Shown: piece by piece, positions 48,265 through 59,019 of the stretch | Position numbering within the stretch: the first letter of the stretch is position 1 | How the letters are laid out: every line of letters starts with the position of its first letter | Assembly (NCBI RefSeq): GCF_000165425.1 | Contig: NW_001799650.1 | Coordinates: 62,001 to 126,000, forward strand | Reading direction: 5' to 3' | DNA from: Paramecium tetraurelia | Taxonomy: Eukaryota; Ciliophora; Oligohymenophorea; Peniculida; Parameciidae | Length of the DNA: 64,000 nt | The notes under the pieces: model-generated | The model's database searches: none | Told to the model about the DNA's origin: nothing | Seen by the model: only the letters and a program-made list of their open reading frames with translations | Position numbers and translations under genes: made by a program

Positions 48265-49427
48265 ATGTATTTTTATGACTATAACCCCATCTTGATTGCT
48301 CAATTTTGTTGCATAGCAATGAGCTTATTGTCAGTTATCGGAGTCATCATTGTATTTATCTTAGGCAAAGGTTGGAGATATTTCATTGTTATGTAAATTT
48401 AAAATTTATAATTAGCCTCTTCTTTACTCAAATCATTTGTATGCTATTTTTCTATGTACCACAAGTATTAACACCATTCATTTTTTATGATGAAAGCGAA
48501 TCAACGGAAAATGATTTTTGTTAATTTAAACAGAACAACGAGAATGATCAACAATGCATACAACAGACATGTAATATTAAAATATTCTATGCGAGTTTGT
48601 AAATTGTAAGGCTACTTTATCAATTCATCCTTTTTGGCATCCACATTGATTTCCTTATATTCATCCTATATCATTTAGTAAACATTAAATCCGAATTCTT
48701 AAATTGGAAAAAAAGTTAAATAAATTTATTGGATACATTTTGGAATTGGGATATTCACATTTACCATATGCATACCAATGCTATTTAAAGCGCAATACAA
48801 TCATTATGGAACCTCTTGGGGCAACTAACTAATATACTACGTTTGCAATCTAGAAATTGAGTCAGATCATTTGTACACTTAAACTGTATTTTGGTTATAA
48901 ACAACTATTACGACTGCGCTGATCTTAGTAGGAATTAAATTTCATTGGTCTGCGAAGAAATTGAAATCTAAAATTAGAACTAATTTTGTTGGGGAATTCG
49001 ACGCCTGTTCCTCATTAAATCTCTACATATTACCTATAACTCTACTTATATTTTGGACAATTAATGTGATGTAGAAACTCATTGATTTCAAATCAGATTA
49101 CATTAGATAATCTGGATATGCAATATAAGCCATTTGGTTCTTACCATAACTCTTATTGGCACTCCAAGGATTTAATTATGCCTCTCTATTTTTTTATGCA
49201 TTCTATTTATAATTAGTGCCGAACCTTCCGAAGTCATTACAAAGCACTTACTTGTTCTTCGCTAAAATAAGTTTTTATAATTGTATATATGGGAGAATCG
49301 CTGTATTTAATTAAAGTAATTTTAGGAATCTAAAATACTAAAAGATTCTCTTCTTTATGAAGCTGACTCTGCCAAGGACAGTACATCATCTTATATACAG
49401 AAGGATGATTCATCAACAAATCGATGA
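48265..49427 (+). CDS. Seven-span receptor (cAMP-receptor-like GPCR) with one-base frameshift
   Basis: Introns at 48393-48415 and 49303-49325. Seven hydrophobic spans are present (IAQFCCIAMSLLSVIGVIIVFIL; IICMLFFYVPQVL; LLYQFILFGIHIDFLIFIL; IGIFTFTICIPMLF; VFWLQTTITTALILVG; ILPITLLIFWTINVMQ; AIWFLPQLLLALQGF). A Cys-containing loop and an acidic Ser-rich tail are also present. The layout recalls the Dictyostelium cAMP receptor/CRL class. At a run of seven A (48708-48714) the frame breaks after NWKK and resumes as VKQIYWIHFG; dropping one A makes a 371-codon protein. This is either an assembly error or a real lesion. It follows the tetraspanin by 109 nt. Confidence 0.75.
48708..48714 (+). other. 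Frameshifting A7 homopolymer in the receptor gene
   Basis: The upstream frame reads well to FLNWKK and then to a TGA after about 70 unrelated residues. The +1 frame from here reads through four more transmembrane spans to a proper end. No GT..AG intron of suitable length and phase bridges the two. The total exon length is exactly one base above a multiple of three. Confidence 0.75.
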
Positions 49428-49456
49428 TAAATTTTAGATACTAATTGATTTTATAT

Positions 49457-50146
49457 TCAGATAAACAATTGTTTTATTTTCTTAACTTTTGTGGCCTCAT
49501 CGTCTTCTGTGTTATTAACTATTTCTGTTATTGATGACAATTGTGGTGTTTTGGTTAGGTCAGTACTCTCATGATTTCTTCTCTAATTTTAAGCTTTAGA
49601 GGATGATCTTTTCACTAATACAGATTGGGGTGAAACCTTCGAGTCTTCAAGGTTGGTTTTATCTTTAAGTGCAGAAACAGGTTTCCTATTTTGAGTAATT
49701 ATTATTTTTTTTTCTTCTCCCTTTCTGAAATCTAATGGATCATATCCAGTTCTCTTCTCTGCCTATTTATCGAATTTGGTTTTGAAAAATATTGCGAGAT
49801 CTAATAGGTCTTAGTATCTTGCTTTGGATAAATTTTAAATCTAGAATTTGAAGTAAAATTTACATCGAAAGACTTTGAAATATTAAGTTTTGTAAAAGCC
49901 TCAGCTAGAGTCTTGAAGTTTTTGATGAATTCCACTTCAGTATTCGCTTTCCAAACCACTTTATTTGACTAAATGGAATTAGGGTAGAAGTATTCAAAAA
50001 TTTAACAAAATATGCAACCTGTGCCAAGTGCTTCTAATTAAGTAATGGTTAACTTATATATGGTATTAAATAAGTACTTTAAATGTTTCATTTATCCATT
50101 TGATCAAATCATTTTTGGAAGTGGTCCAATTAGTGGTTGCTGACAT
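49457..50146 (-). CDS. EB1 family microtubule plus-end protein (CH domain)
   Basis: Model of 213 residues with introns at 49841-49863 and 50053-50077. The calponin-homology domain spans about 8-115: SKNDLIKWINETFKL, TQLEALGTGCIFCQIF, VVWKANTEVEFIKNFKTLAEAF, ISKSFDIQNLSKARYQDLLDLAIFFK. The C-terminal 95 residues are basic then Ser/Thr-rich and end TKVKKIKQLFI. I see no EBH dimerisation domain or EEY tail. EB1 proteins track growing microtubule ends and localise to ciliary tips and basal bodies. It converges with the receptor gene, with 29 nt between stops. Confidence 0.9.
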
Positions 50147-50365
50147 TTAATTTTAAAATTATAATAATTTCAATATGACTTCAAATTTAAGTAAATTTTA
50201 TAAAGTAGTTCATATTAATTATGGATAATTTATGAAATCATATATCATACGTTCCTTTTTAAACTTTAGCCAATCATAACGAATTATGGCAAGAGTCAGA
50301 GTTTCTAGCCCAAAAAATAAATAGTTATAAAAAACCTTGTATATTTATGATATTTTATTTATATT

Positions 50366-52517
50366 TCATAATTTGGCATCTTAGTACATTTTCTCAATTT
50401 CATTAATCCATTTTTATTCAACCACTCTTCTTTTTAATTTGAGAGTTGGAGTCAACTCACCTCCATCAACGCTAAAATCGCTAGGAATAAGAGTCCATTT
50501 TCTGATGTATTAGGCTTTGGAAATGACTCTAATGTATAACTAAGATTGATTACCTGGTATTTGCATCATCAACAAGCTTCTATAAATAGGTTGTGATGAT
50601 AGGGTCCTTTTTGGCTTCTTCAAAGGTAGTTGCATTAGAGCCAAGTTACTGGAAGGCTTAGATTACATCATCAAGTAACTTATTAGTTGGTCTATAAATC
50701 ATAGTTAATAAATTACGTTCCATCAGGTTTCAATTAATGTTTTAAAGTTAATAAGATGGTAAGATATTTTCTTTTATCACCAATAACCATACAATTTGAA
50801 ATAATGGGAATTGTCTTTTTGAATTCATTCTCAATCAGAACAGGTGCCACATTCTCTCCACCTGCAGTGATAATTAATTCTTTGATTCTTCCAGTAATAG
50901 TGAGATTTCCCTTGCTGTCTAATTTACCTATATCACCAGAATGCAACCACCTGTCCTTATCAACTGTATTTCTTGTTGATTCTTCATCCTTAAAGTACCC
51001 CATGAAGATATGTCTTCCTCTATAGCAAACCTCTCCATTTCCATCTTTGTCTGGCTAATCGATTTTCAACTCAGTTCCCTCCATAGTTTTACCTGTGCTG
51101 TTCATAAAGAAGTCATCAAATTTATCAAAGTGCAAAGGATCTGCTAAAGTAGTCACTCCACCACATTCACTCATACCATATCCATTGATCAAATACATAT
51201 TCAAAGATAAGAAATACTCTCTGATAACAGGGGACAATGGAGCTGCTCCAAAGATCAGATATTTAGCTTAATCCAATCCCAATGCCTTTTTAACATTATT
51301 GTACACCAATTTGTCCGCCAATCCAAAACAAAGAGGAGGCTTCTATCCGTGAGTTAATGCAAAGGTTCCCTCCTTTCCTATGGATTTGGCCCATGTTGCA
51401 ATCTTAGTTTTGATTGCCCCATTAGATTTAGCAATCATTTGCATTTAATCGTATATCTTCTCCCATACTCTAGGAACACTAAAGAAAACGGTTGGTCTCA
51501 CTTCCTTAAGAGTATTAATGAGTGTACCAGACAAGGCATCTGGATTTGCAAAGTAGATATGTGCACCCCAACGACAACTTCCAACTATATCAATCAACTA
51601 TCCTGCAACATGACTTAGTGGGAGGTAACTCACAATTCTCATCTCTTCATTATCTAGGAATTAGTATTTCTTTCTCTATTGTGTTATTGTGAAAATGTAA
51701 TTGTCATGTGACAACATCACTCCCTTAGGATTACCAGTTGTTCCTGATGTGTATATCAATGTCACACAATTTCCAGGACGTAATTACGAAACTCTCTCCA
51801 CCACCTAATTTATCAATTCAGGCTTTTTTCCGAATTCCAAAAAGTCCTTCCATTTAAATATCTAGGATCTTCTTTATTCACTAATTCCTTCTTTTGGTAT
51901 CTCATCATTATATATTACTACTCCTTTCAGTTTTGGCAATTTGTCCCATATTTATAAATATTTATTCAATTACTCTCTTGTATCTACCACTACAAGTTCG
52001 CATTCTGAATGTTCTGACACATAGAAACAGGCCTCAGGGTTATTACTATCCTATAACAATAAGACTTTACGTTGTGTAAATACCAACTGGCAAGTTGTGT
52101 GAATGTATACTACCCATGAAAGAGATGAACCACTCTGGAGCATTGAAACCAATGATGTTGACTGCACTCATCTCACTTACTCCATATGCTATCAAAGCCT
52201 TTGCAAATTACAATGATTCATTGTAATAATCCTAATATGTCCTTGTGATCCTAATCATATCTCAAATTACATTCTTACCATTTATTATTCCTCTTTACAC
52301 TTAGAGCTGGCTTCTTTGCAAATTAAGAGCAGTCCATTTTAAATTGTTCTGGAAGAGTTATTGGTACTTCACTTCCTGCTCCAGATTTTCTCACTCTCAA
52401 TGGTAACTCCATTCTATAATTAGTTGTCCATAAGATATTCTTAAGAGGGTCCTTTGGGTCGAACACTTTAAGAATGTGTTTCATTCCTTCCTCAGATATG
52501 TACACTTACTCTTCCAT
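50366..52517 (-). CDS. Long-chain acyl-CoA synthetase (bubblegum-type)
   Basis: Model of 682 residues with introns at 50529-50553, 50692-50716, 52046-52070 and 52251-52278. The AMP-binding motif is [20 protein letters not shown]. Further blocks are [10 protein letters not shown] then [63 protein letters not shown] and [17 protein letters not shown]. The C-terminal domain ends [15 protein letters not shown] with [10 protein letters not shown]. These enzymes activate fatty acids to acyl-CoA with ATP, on membranes of ER, mitochondria or peroxisomes. Length (about 680) and block order fit ACSBG. No PTS1 peroxisomal signal is present. Confidence 0.94.
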
Positions 52518-53097
52518 AAAGATTTTAATAATAATGATTTTGTAATTACACACTATTGTTGTTAATTAATATCTTAGAATATCACAAAGCCTTAATGTTG
52601 TGACGTATTTCAATACAAATTTCGTTACGTTTTTGTAAGAAATCCCCTTCAATGCACATTCAAAGCTCTAAGATCAGATTTTTGTTGATTTTATGAATAC
52701 TAAAAATTTAAATATTCCACAATAATTATAATTAAATTATATGAATTTTAACATGGATACATCTTTTTAGAAACTATGACACCCTCTTTTTTAATAAATG
52801 TGTTATTTTTTATTAAAAAATGATTCAAGAAACTAATGCTTAATCTTGGCACATATCAATTGGCACCTTTATTTTAAAATCTAATAGGTACTTTATATAA
52901 AATAATCTAAAATTCTTATATAATCTCCAAGAAAATTAAATACATATCAAAATTCTAAAATTCCTTTGAATAATTAGTTTAAGATGTATTATTATTTTGA
53001 TTCTTAAAATATCAATTTTTAGAATACTATGTATGTAGCACTTGATTAATGAAAGAATCACATAGAAAATGTTGATTAAATTTGTAAAAATAATAAA
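52518..53097. other. AT-rich spacer
   Basis: About 580 nt between two minus-strand genes; probably 3' UTR and promoter. Nothing recognised. Confidence 0.5.
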
Positions 53098-54229
53098 TCA
53101 ATCACGTTCTTTTTCTTTTGCTAAATATCTATCAAATTCTTATTTAAATTATTATAAAGTTTAGAGTTCATCCTTAATGAAATTCAAGTATTTTTCAATT
53201 TTTTGATTATCTATTTTTTTTTCTTTTTTCCTATTTCTCTATTGTTCAGTGACATTATCACTATCCTTTCCAGAGAGGAGAATCCTTTTCACAATTTTAT
53301 TTCTCTATTTCAAGATATCCTTCATATTTTAGATTCCATGAATAACTTAGATATATTCTTTTTGAGTAGCTTCGTTTTAATTTTGTGTTCCCTCTATTTC
53401 TTTATGCTTTTAATCATTCTCATCATTGATTTATTGAATGGCCAACTTCAATTTATTGTACTTAGCATTGAATTCATAAGTTTCAGCCTATATTTTACTA
53501 TTTAACTAAAAGTATAGATGAGATAAGCATGTACCTCATTAAATTGTTGATTGATCTGATCTTTTTAGTTCTCTCTCAACTCTCTATCTTTTTTGAATTC
53601 CTCTTCCTTCTTCTTTAATCTCTCATAACGATCAATCAATTCTTTTATAGCATTTTCATCATCATTTTAACCTGTTTCCAATTCCTTTGATTTAGAGATC
53701 ACTTTTTTAAAAAATAGTTCATATTGTTAATGATTCTTTCTTCTGACTTCTAATTAATTGACTTCTTCTCTAGGAATAGATTAATTTAGATTACTGTAAC
53801 TTAGCCAATTCATTCAAAGCTTGTGCCTTTTCCTATTCCTTGGCCAATGTAATTTTCTATTCCTTAGCATACCTTTCATCATCTTATCTCTTTTTTCGAT
53901 CATTCAACATCACAACCGAGTCTTTCTTGCTTTCCAAATCTTGGTTCATTCTTCTTTATTCATCATTAAATTTCTGTGCCTCAAAAGCCAATTGCTCTTG
54001 GGTTTCTTCCATCTTCTTTTTCCTATCCTTGTATTCCAAATCGACAGTTCTTTCTTTCTATTACACTTTTAGGAGTCTAGTGTTTTAGGATTCCTCCTCT
54101 AACCTCACTAAAAACATCAAAAAGAATGAGGATACTTTCTTCTAAACGTTTCTTATTTTATTGCATTTCCTTCTCAATCTTTTTGAATCGTTAGGGATTG
54201 AAAACTTACAAATTTTATCCATAAGACAT
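53098..54229 (-). CDS. CCDC42/CFAP73-like ciliary coiled-coil protein
   Basis: Model of 349 residues with introns at 53506-53534, 53770-53794 and 54108-54135. Almost entirely coiled coil. The middle matches the CCDC42/MIA family pattern: KKKMEETQEQLAFEAQKFNDEQRRM, then ARKEQEKAQ-type spacing, QQYELFFKKVISKSKEL and ELIDRYERLKKKEEEF. CFAP73/CFAP100 (MIA complex) tether inner-arm dynein f in motile cilia. The family match rests on heptad spacing and the YELFF..V...RYERL block, so it is moderate. Confidence 0.65.
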
Positions 54230-54306
54230 TTTATAATTAATATTGAAATTGAAAATGAGAATTTCAAAATGTCACAATAATTATATTAGATGGATTTACT
54301 ATTTAA

Positions 54307-55855
54307 TCATGCAAGTCCTTCTGCCTCTAATTTCATTGGAATGATCTCACTATTTACAAATCTTGCTATTTCCCTATAATTGTAATATCTCATTAAATCT
54401 TTTAATTACTAAATTTATAGTAACAATTAAATACTTCCGAAGTCTTATCGATGACAGACAACATCATATCACAAACCTCAATGTTCTTCTTAATGATTTG
54501 CTTTTCCCTCATAGTCAACATGATGATATGTCTTCTAAACTCAGGAGTGGAAGGATCATTCAATCTTCTCTGATCATCCTCAATCGTACTGGCAAAGTTA
54601 GCCAACTCAGAAACTAACAAATCTCTCAATGCCTTGAATGTAGCCTTCTCTAACTCAATAGTTTTTGGTGTAGTGTGCCATCCTGGCCAAAATTGATTGT
54701 AATTTTGAACATCCTCTTCCAATTACAAGAAATCGTCCAATTTTGATATCTAAGCAAATCTGACAGTGGCCAAAGATTGTCTGAAAGTGTCATGATCAGT
54801 TTCATTGACCAATCTATTACCCCAACAAATGTTCCCTCCAGTCAATTCAACTTTCATCTTAAACATCCTATCATTTCTATCCAAACAAATGTCAAAATCA
54901 AATTGATTCATTGGATTTGTTAGACTGGCAAATCCATAATTCATAAAAAAGTATTTGTTTGACCATTGACCATAATTGTAAAATAACTCCTCTCCCTTTT
55001 GGATATTTCTGACAGCCTACATAAAGAACCCGTCTGCATCTGGAGAATACCCATATTACAGAAATCCATTATTATCATGATTGATGAAGTCTATCATATA
55101 TATATATTATATACCAGCCAATGGAACCAATAGTTATTGTTATTCATTCTCACCTATATAGACAGGGAAACTTCGAGATATGGTGAGAGTTCTAAATTTC
55201 ACAAAATCATTATAGGTATATCCATATCTTTGAAATTCTTTCACTGCCTCTTTTAAATTATCGTACTCCTCTTAGAATGTTTTTCTCTGATTCATGACTG
55301 TAAATAAAGTTGGCGATCCCTTAAGTAATGCATCTTACTCTGCATCAAAATTAGTCGGAAATCCGCTCACGTCTTTTGGCAACACGTCGATGTAGGGTTT
55401 CCAAAAGGAATTTTGTCTATTTGAATCAAAACACTCTATATACCTTCGATTCTCTTGGAGTAAGTGATTGACAAAGTAGGTCTGAATGTTGTTGGGAATA
55501 TAATTGAGTTGAATCATTTTTCTATTGATGAGACAACTTTTCTTGACTTCTTCCAATGAAAGATAATGAGTGCGTGGAACGAAGAGGACCCACTCTCCTT
55601 ATCGAATAAATTGAGAAGCTCTCAGTGTTCTATAACCTTCGCTCTTGACTTCAATTGACACTTTGGACACCTCTGCCTTGCCATCCTTCAACCACTAGAT
55701 AAGATTTTTATAAGGATCCTTAATTATGGATATAAAGATTATACTGGGTCCTCATAGGTTATTCGTTTTGATTTCGTCCTAAGTTCGGACTCCGAGTCCT
55801 CTTAACCCAAGGATAACACAAGAGTTGTTGCTAGAACACATGTGTAAAGTAACAT
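54307..55855 (-). CDS. SET-domain protein with signal peptide (SETD3/LSMT-like)
   Basis: Model of 490 residues with introns at 54409-54434, 55091-55114 and 55719-55744, each needed to remove TGA or keep frame. The start MLLYTCVLATTLVLSLGQEDSE looks like a cleavable signal peptide. The SET core follows: GYRTLRASQFIRQGEWVLFVP, TLTISRSFPV, LVPLADFINHDNNGF near 238, GEELFYNYGQWSN near 269 and MNYGFASL. The C-terminal domain is Rubisco-LSMT-like (TFKALRDLLVSELA, DDQRRLN). Most SETD3/LSMT relatives methylate Lys or His in cytosol, nucleus or plastid; ER targeting is unusual. It diverges from the PDI gene with 44 nt between ATGs. Confidence 0.85.
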
Positions 55856-55899
55856 AATTATTAAAATATTCTAGAAACATACGTATTCATTTTATATTT

Positions 55900-57380
55900 A
55901 TGTTTTTGCAAATTTTTGCTCTCTCCATTTTCATTCTCTGTGCTTAACCAAAAGAGGAAAATGATTTACATGTTGTGTTTGATAAGAATTCTAAACAATT
56001 CTTTGAAAAGAATGAAGTATCCATGATCTTCTTCTACACTCCTCAATGTGGCCATTGTGAAAGATTCCAACCTGAAGTCGAAAAAGCAGCCAAACAATTG
56101 AAAGAAGAAGGCTTTGTCTTTGCCAAAGTAGATGGTCACAATTACAAAGATATTGCCAAACAATTCGAAGTCACTGGATATCCATCTGTTTTCCTATCTC
56201 AAGATCATGGCAAAAAATACAAGAAATTCGAAGGACCCAGAACTAGCGATAGTGTTATCATGTGGATGTACGAATAATTGAATGAAGGAACCAAGGAATT
56301 GAAAACCATTCAATAAATCAAAGACAAGATCTCCCAAAGCCAATTGATGTATCTCTACATGGCTCAAAATGATGAAGACAGAGGTTTTCGAAGGTACAAG
56401 GATTACAGTCATACCTACGAAAACTTAGAATTTTATCACACTTTTTTAGAAAACGCATAATAAGAATTAGGATTCGGTCCCACAGATTCCTTAGTGGCTT
56501 TCAAAAAGTATGATAAATCTCCTGTGGTTTATCAACCAAAGTAGATTAAGGTTGCTGACTTAAAAGCCTTTATTGAAACCAACTGGTTTTAGAGACTCTA
56601 AGAATATAATGAGGATGTTGCCAAAAAGATATTCAAATAAGACAGATCTACATTAATACTACTGAATGATGAAACACAAATGAAAGATAGAAATGCTCAT
56701 GATGCACTCAAATCCATTAGTCTTGATCACCCTCATGAAGATCACTTATTGTTTATCAAATGCAGTGTCACAAACCAACTATTCCCAGAACTCTAAAAAT
56801 AAATTGGTGATTTCACTGGAACTCCTGCCTTGTTTGGATTACAAAAGTATGGAGTCTATAAATATAAATTCAATTAAGCATTTACCAAACAGAATCTGGA
56901 CTAGTTTATTCTTGATTTCAAAAATGGAAAAGCTCAAAAACATTTTAAATCCCAAAAATTGGACAATCCAATTTATTCAGAAAATGTTGAAATACTCACA
57001 GGTAACTCTTATCAAAAAATTATAAACTCACCAGAAGACTGGGTCGTTTTCTATTATAATTCATTTGACTCAGAACAGTATTTATTATCCATTATTCTAG
57101 TCTAACACTTTTACCTGAATTTGCTGAGATTGCCAAGTAACTTGCCTAAATTAGCAAAGTAAAATTTGCTATTGCAGATGTCACCCAAAATGAATTCAGT
57201 GATTTCTCAGACCCTACAGACATCTATAAGATTAGATTGTATAAAGGAAATAAAAACTACACTAAATTCATTTAGAAGGTTAACAAAATATAAAGGGAAA
57301 GATTGATAAACTTTATTAAAGAACACTCCAATCATGAATTCCATGATGATCGTAAGGGTAGTCATCACGATGATTTGTGA
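55900..57380 (+). CDS. Protein disulfide isomerase-like protein
   Basis: Model of 485 residues with one 23-nt intron at 57078-57100. The signal peptide is MFLQIFALSIFILCAQ. One thioredoxin domain carries the active site CGHC at residues 50-53 (FFYTPQCGHCERF) and a cis-Pro (VTGYPSVFL). Further thioredoxin-like regions lack CxxC, including a late IINSPEDWVVFYYNSFDSEQ. The C-terminus is His/Asp-rich (HDDRKGSHHDDL), an unusual but KDEL-like end. A single active site followed by inactive domains resembles PDI variants in other protists. It would oxidise or isomerise disulfides in the ER, where trichocyst proteins and Cys-rich peptides fold. Confidence 0.9.
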
Positions 57381-57420
57381 AATAGATTACATTGTATATT
57401 TTATATATTAAATCGATATT

Positions 57421-58250
57421 TCATTTTATTTTAAATTGAACATATTCATAAATAAGAAGGGGCCAGGCATCTACAGATTACAATAAATTAATACCGTTCT
57501 CATCGAACTTTTAATAATCATTTCCTATCGTTTCAAAGAATTTCCACACTTAACACCATAGATCAAAACTAACCTTGGTTTGATTTTAAAAGTCTGCTGG
57601 TTTGGCTTTGCAAAATGAAATAAAATCAATGATTTCTTTGAATTGACCTTTCAATAACGAATCCCAAAGGGCTATTGATTATTAAAATAGGAATTACTGA
57701 TTGCCTCAGAAAATCTTATCACATTCTTTCCTTAAGATATTACTTTAAAGTAATAGCTATACAATTTCTTGTATTTATTTTCTTTTTATATTTTCTTTAA
57801 TAAATCAGGACAAAGATTCTTCAAGTCCTTTATAGTATAACACCTAAAATGATAGAATTCCATTTTACTTTAAACGAATCATTCCCAAAAGGAATTCATC
57901 TAATGTAAATGCTGCTCCTTTTTAAGCACCAAATTTATAAGTAATATACAATTAGAGAATTTAATGATCGTATAGTCCTGCATCCTTCATAAATTTCGTG
58001 AATGAGTCATTCTATTCATCCTTATATTAAATCAGTCCATCAATCTCGTATTTTGAAAATATCTTTGTTAAATCTCCTATTCGCTTGGAGAGATTTTAAT
58101 ATTCCTTTTATGCCTTTCTAACTCTATCATAATGTCCCGCCTATTTTAACAAATATTTTGCAAATCTTCTTGTGATTTTAAGTGATTGTGATAAAGTTAT
58201 TTCATCTTAATCTTCTTGCTGCCTAAACTTTTATATTACAATAATTACAT
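57421..58250 (-). CDS. DCN1-like (DCUN1D) cullin neddylation factor
   Basis: Model of 245 residues with introns at 57471-57494, 57672-57697, 57844-57868 and 58223-58239. The last is only 17 nt, so the 5' end is tentative. The potentiating-neddylation domain is clear: LTKIFSKYEIDGLIQYKDEQ, FMKDAGLYDHQILQLYITYKFGA, FTLDEFLLGMIRLK, LYSYYFKVISQGKNVIRFSEAI, LWDSLLKGQF, DLWCQVWKFFETI and YQKFDENDAWPLLIYEYV. DCN1 acts as a co-E3 that brings Ubc12-Nedd8 to cullins. An N-terminal UBA-like helix region may be present. Confidence 0.88.
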
Positions 58251-59019
58251 CAGGTGTGTCTATAGAAATAAAAATTATTTTTAATACTTATTTTATCGAA
58301 TCTGTGAATATATGTTTATCTTATTAAAAAAAAACTACTTAGAATTCATTAGTATTAACACGTATTTATCAACACTCATATTTTTATTTAGAATAATGGT
58401 ACAGTAATAAATTACTCCTTGTTAGGATAAGAATATAAAAGATAGTAATTCAGAAAGGTATTTGGATGGGAAAAGAATTTAAATCAATCTTAATGTATTT
58501 ATTGATAATTAAGTCATTTCTAATATTCTTGTAGAAATATTAAATAAATCCATTAATTTAATAAAAAATAGAATAAATAATATAAACACAGGATGACGCA
58601 TTCTTTGATCATTTTTAATTCAAACTATTTTGTAATTGTAGCAGAATAGACATTATATATATTTTTATATAACATCTACTTTAGAAAAAAATCGGATTTA
58701 ATCAAAATATTAAATAAAAACTCTATTGGAATTTAAAGCGGTGTGGTCTTAAAAAAAGTATAAATAAAATTCCATTGACTTTGTATAACAGTACAATTGA
58801 TACCGTACTAAGTAGGTTTATATTATTTGGAAGGAAGTTAGCTTGGCTATTAATGTGAATATCTTTAACTAGATAATGGATGAGTAAAGATGTTAGAAGA
58901 TATTACAATTAATACAAATTATAGATATGATTGTTGTGTATTTTTTGTTTGATTAACAGTGTATAAATATGGATTATATAAAATTAAGAATTAAATATAT
59001 AAAATTTATATAATAAAAA
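58251..59019. other. AT-rich divergent intergenic region
   Basis: About 770 nt between the minus-strand DCN1-like gene and the plus-strand PAS protein, so both promoters lie here. A GT..AG segment at about 58267-58294 could be an extra first intron of the DCN1-like gene if translation starts further upstream. No other element is recognised. Confidence 0.45.

Noticed and set aside
52019..52120. A 27-nt GT..AG segment in the acyl-CoA synthetase gene just before the GIYTTNN motif
   Set aside because: Keeping it gives the family's spacing between EWFIS and GIYTTN, and it contains no TGA, so it was treated as coding.
53203..54088. Three plus-strand ORFs very rich in Phe/Leu/Ser that look like membrane proteins
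   Set aside because: They are the reverse complement of Lys/Glu-rich coiled coil in the CCDC42-like gene, a known artefact of AT-rich coiled-coil genes.
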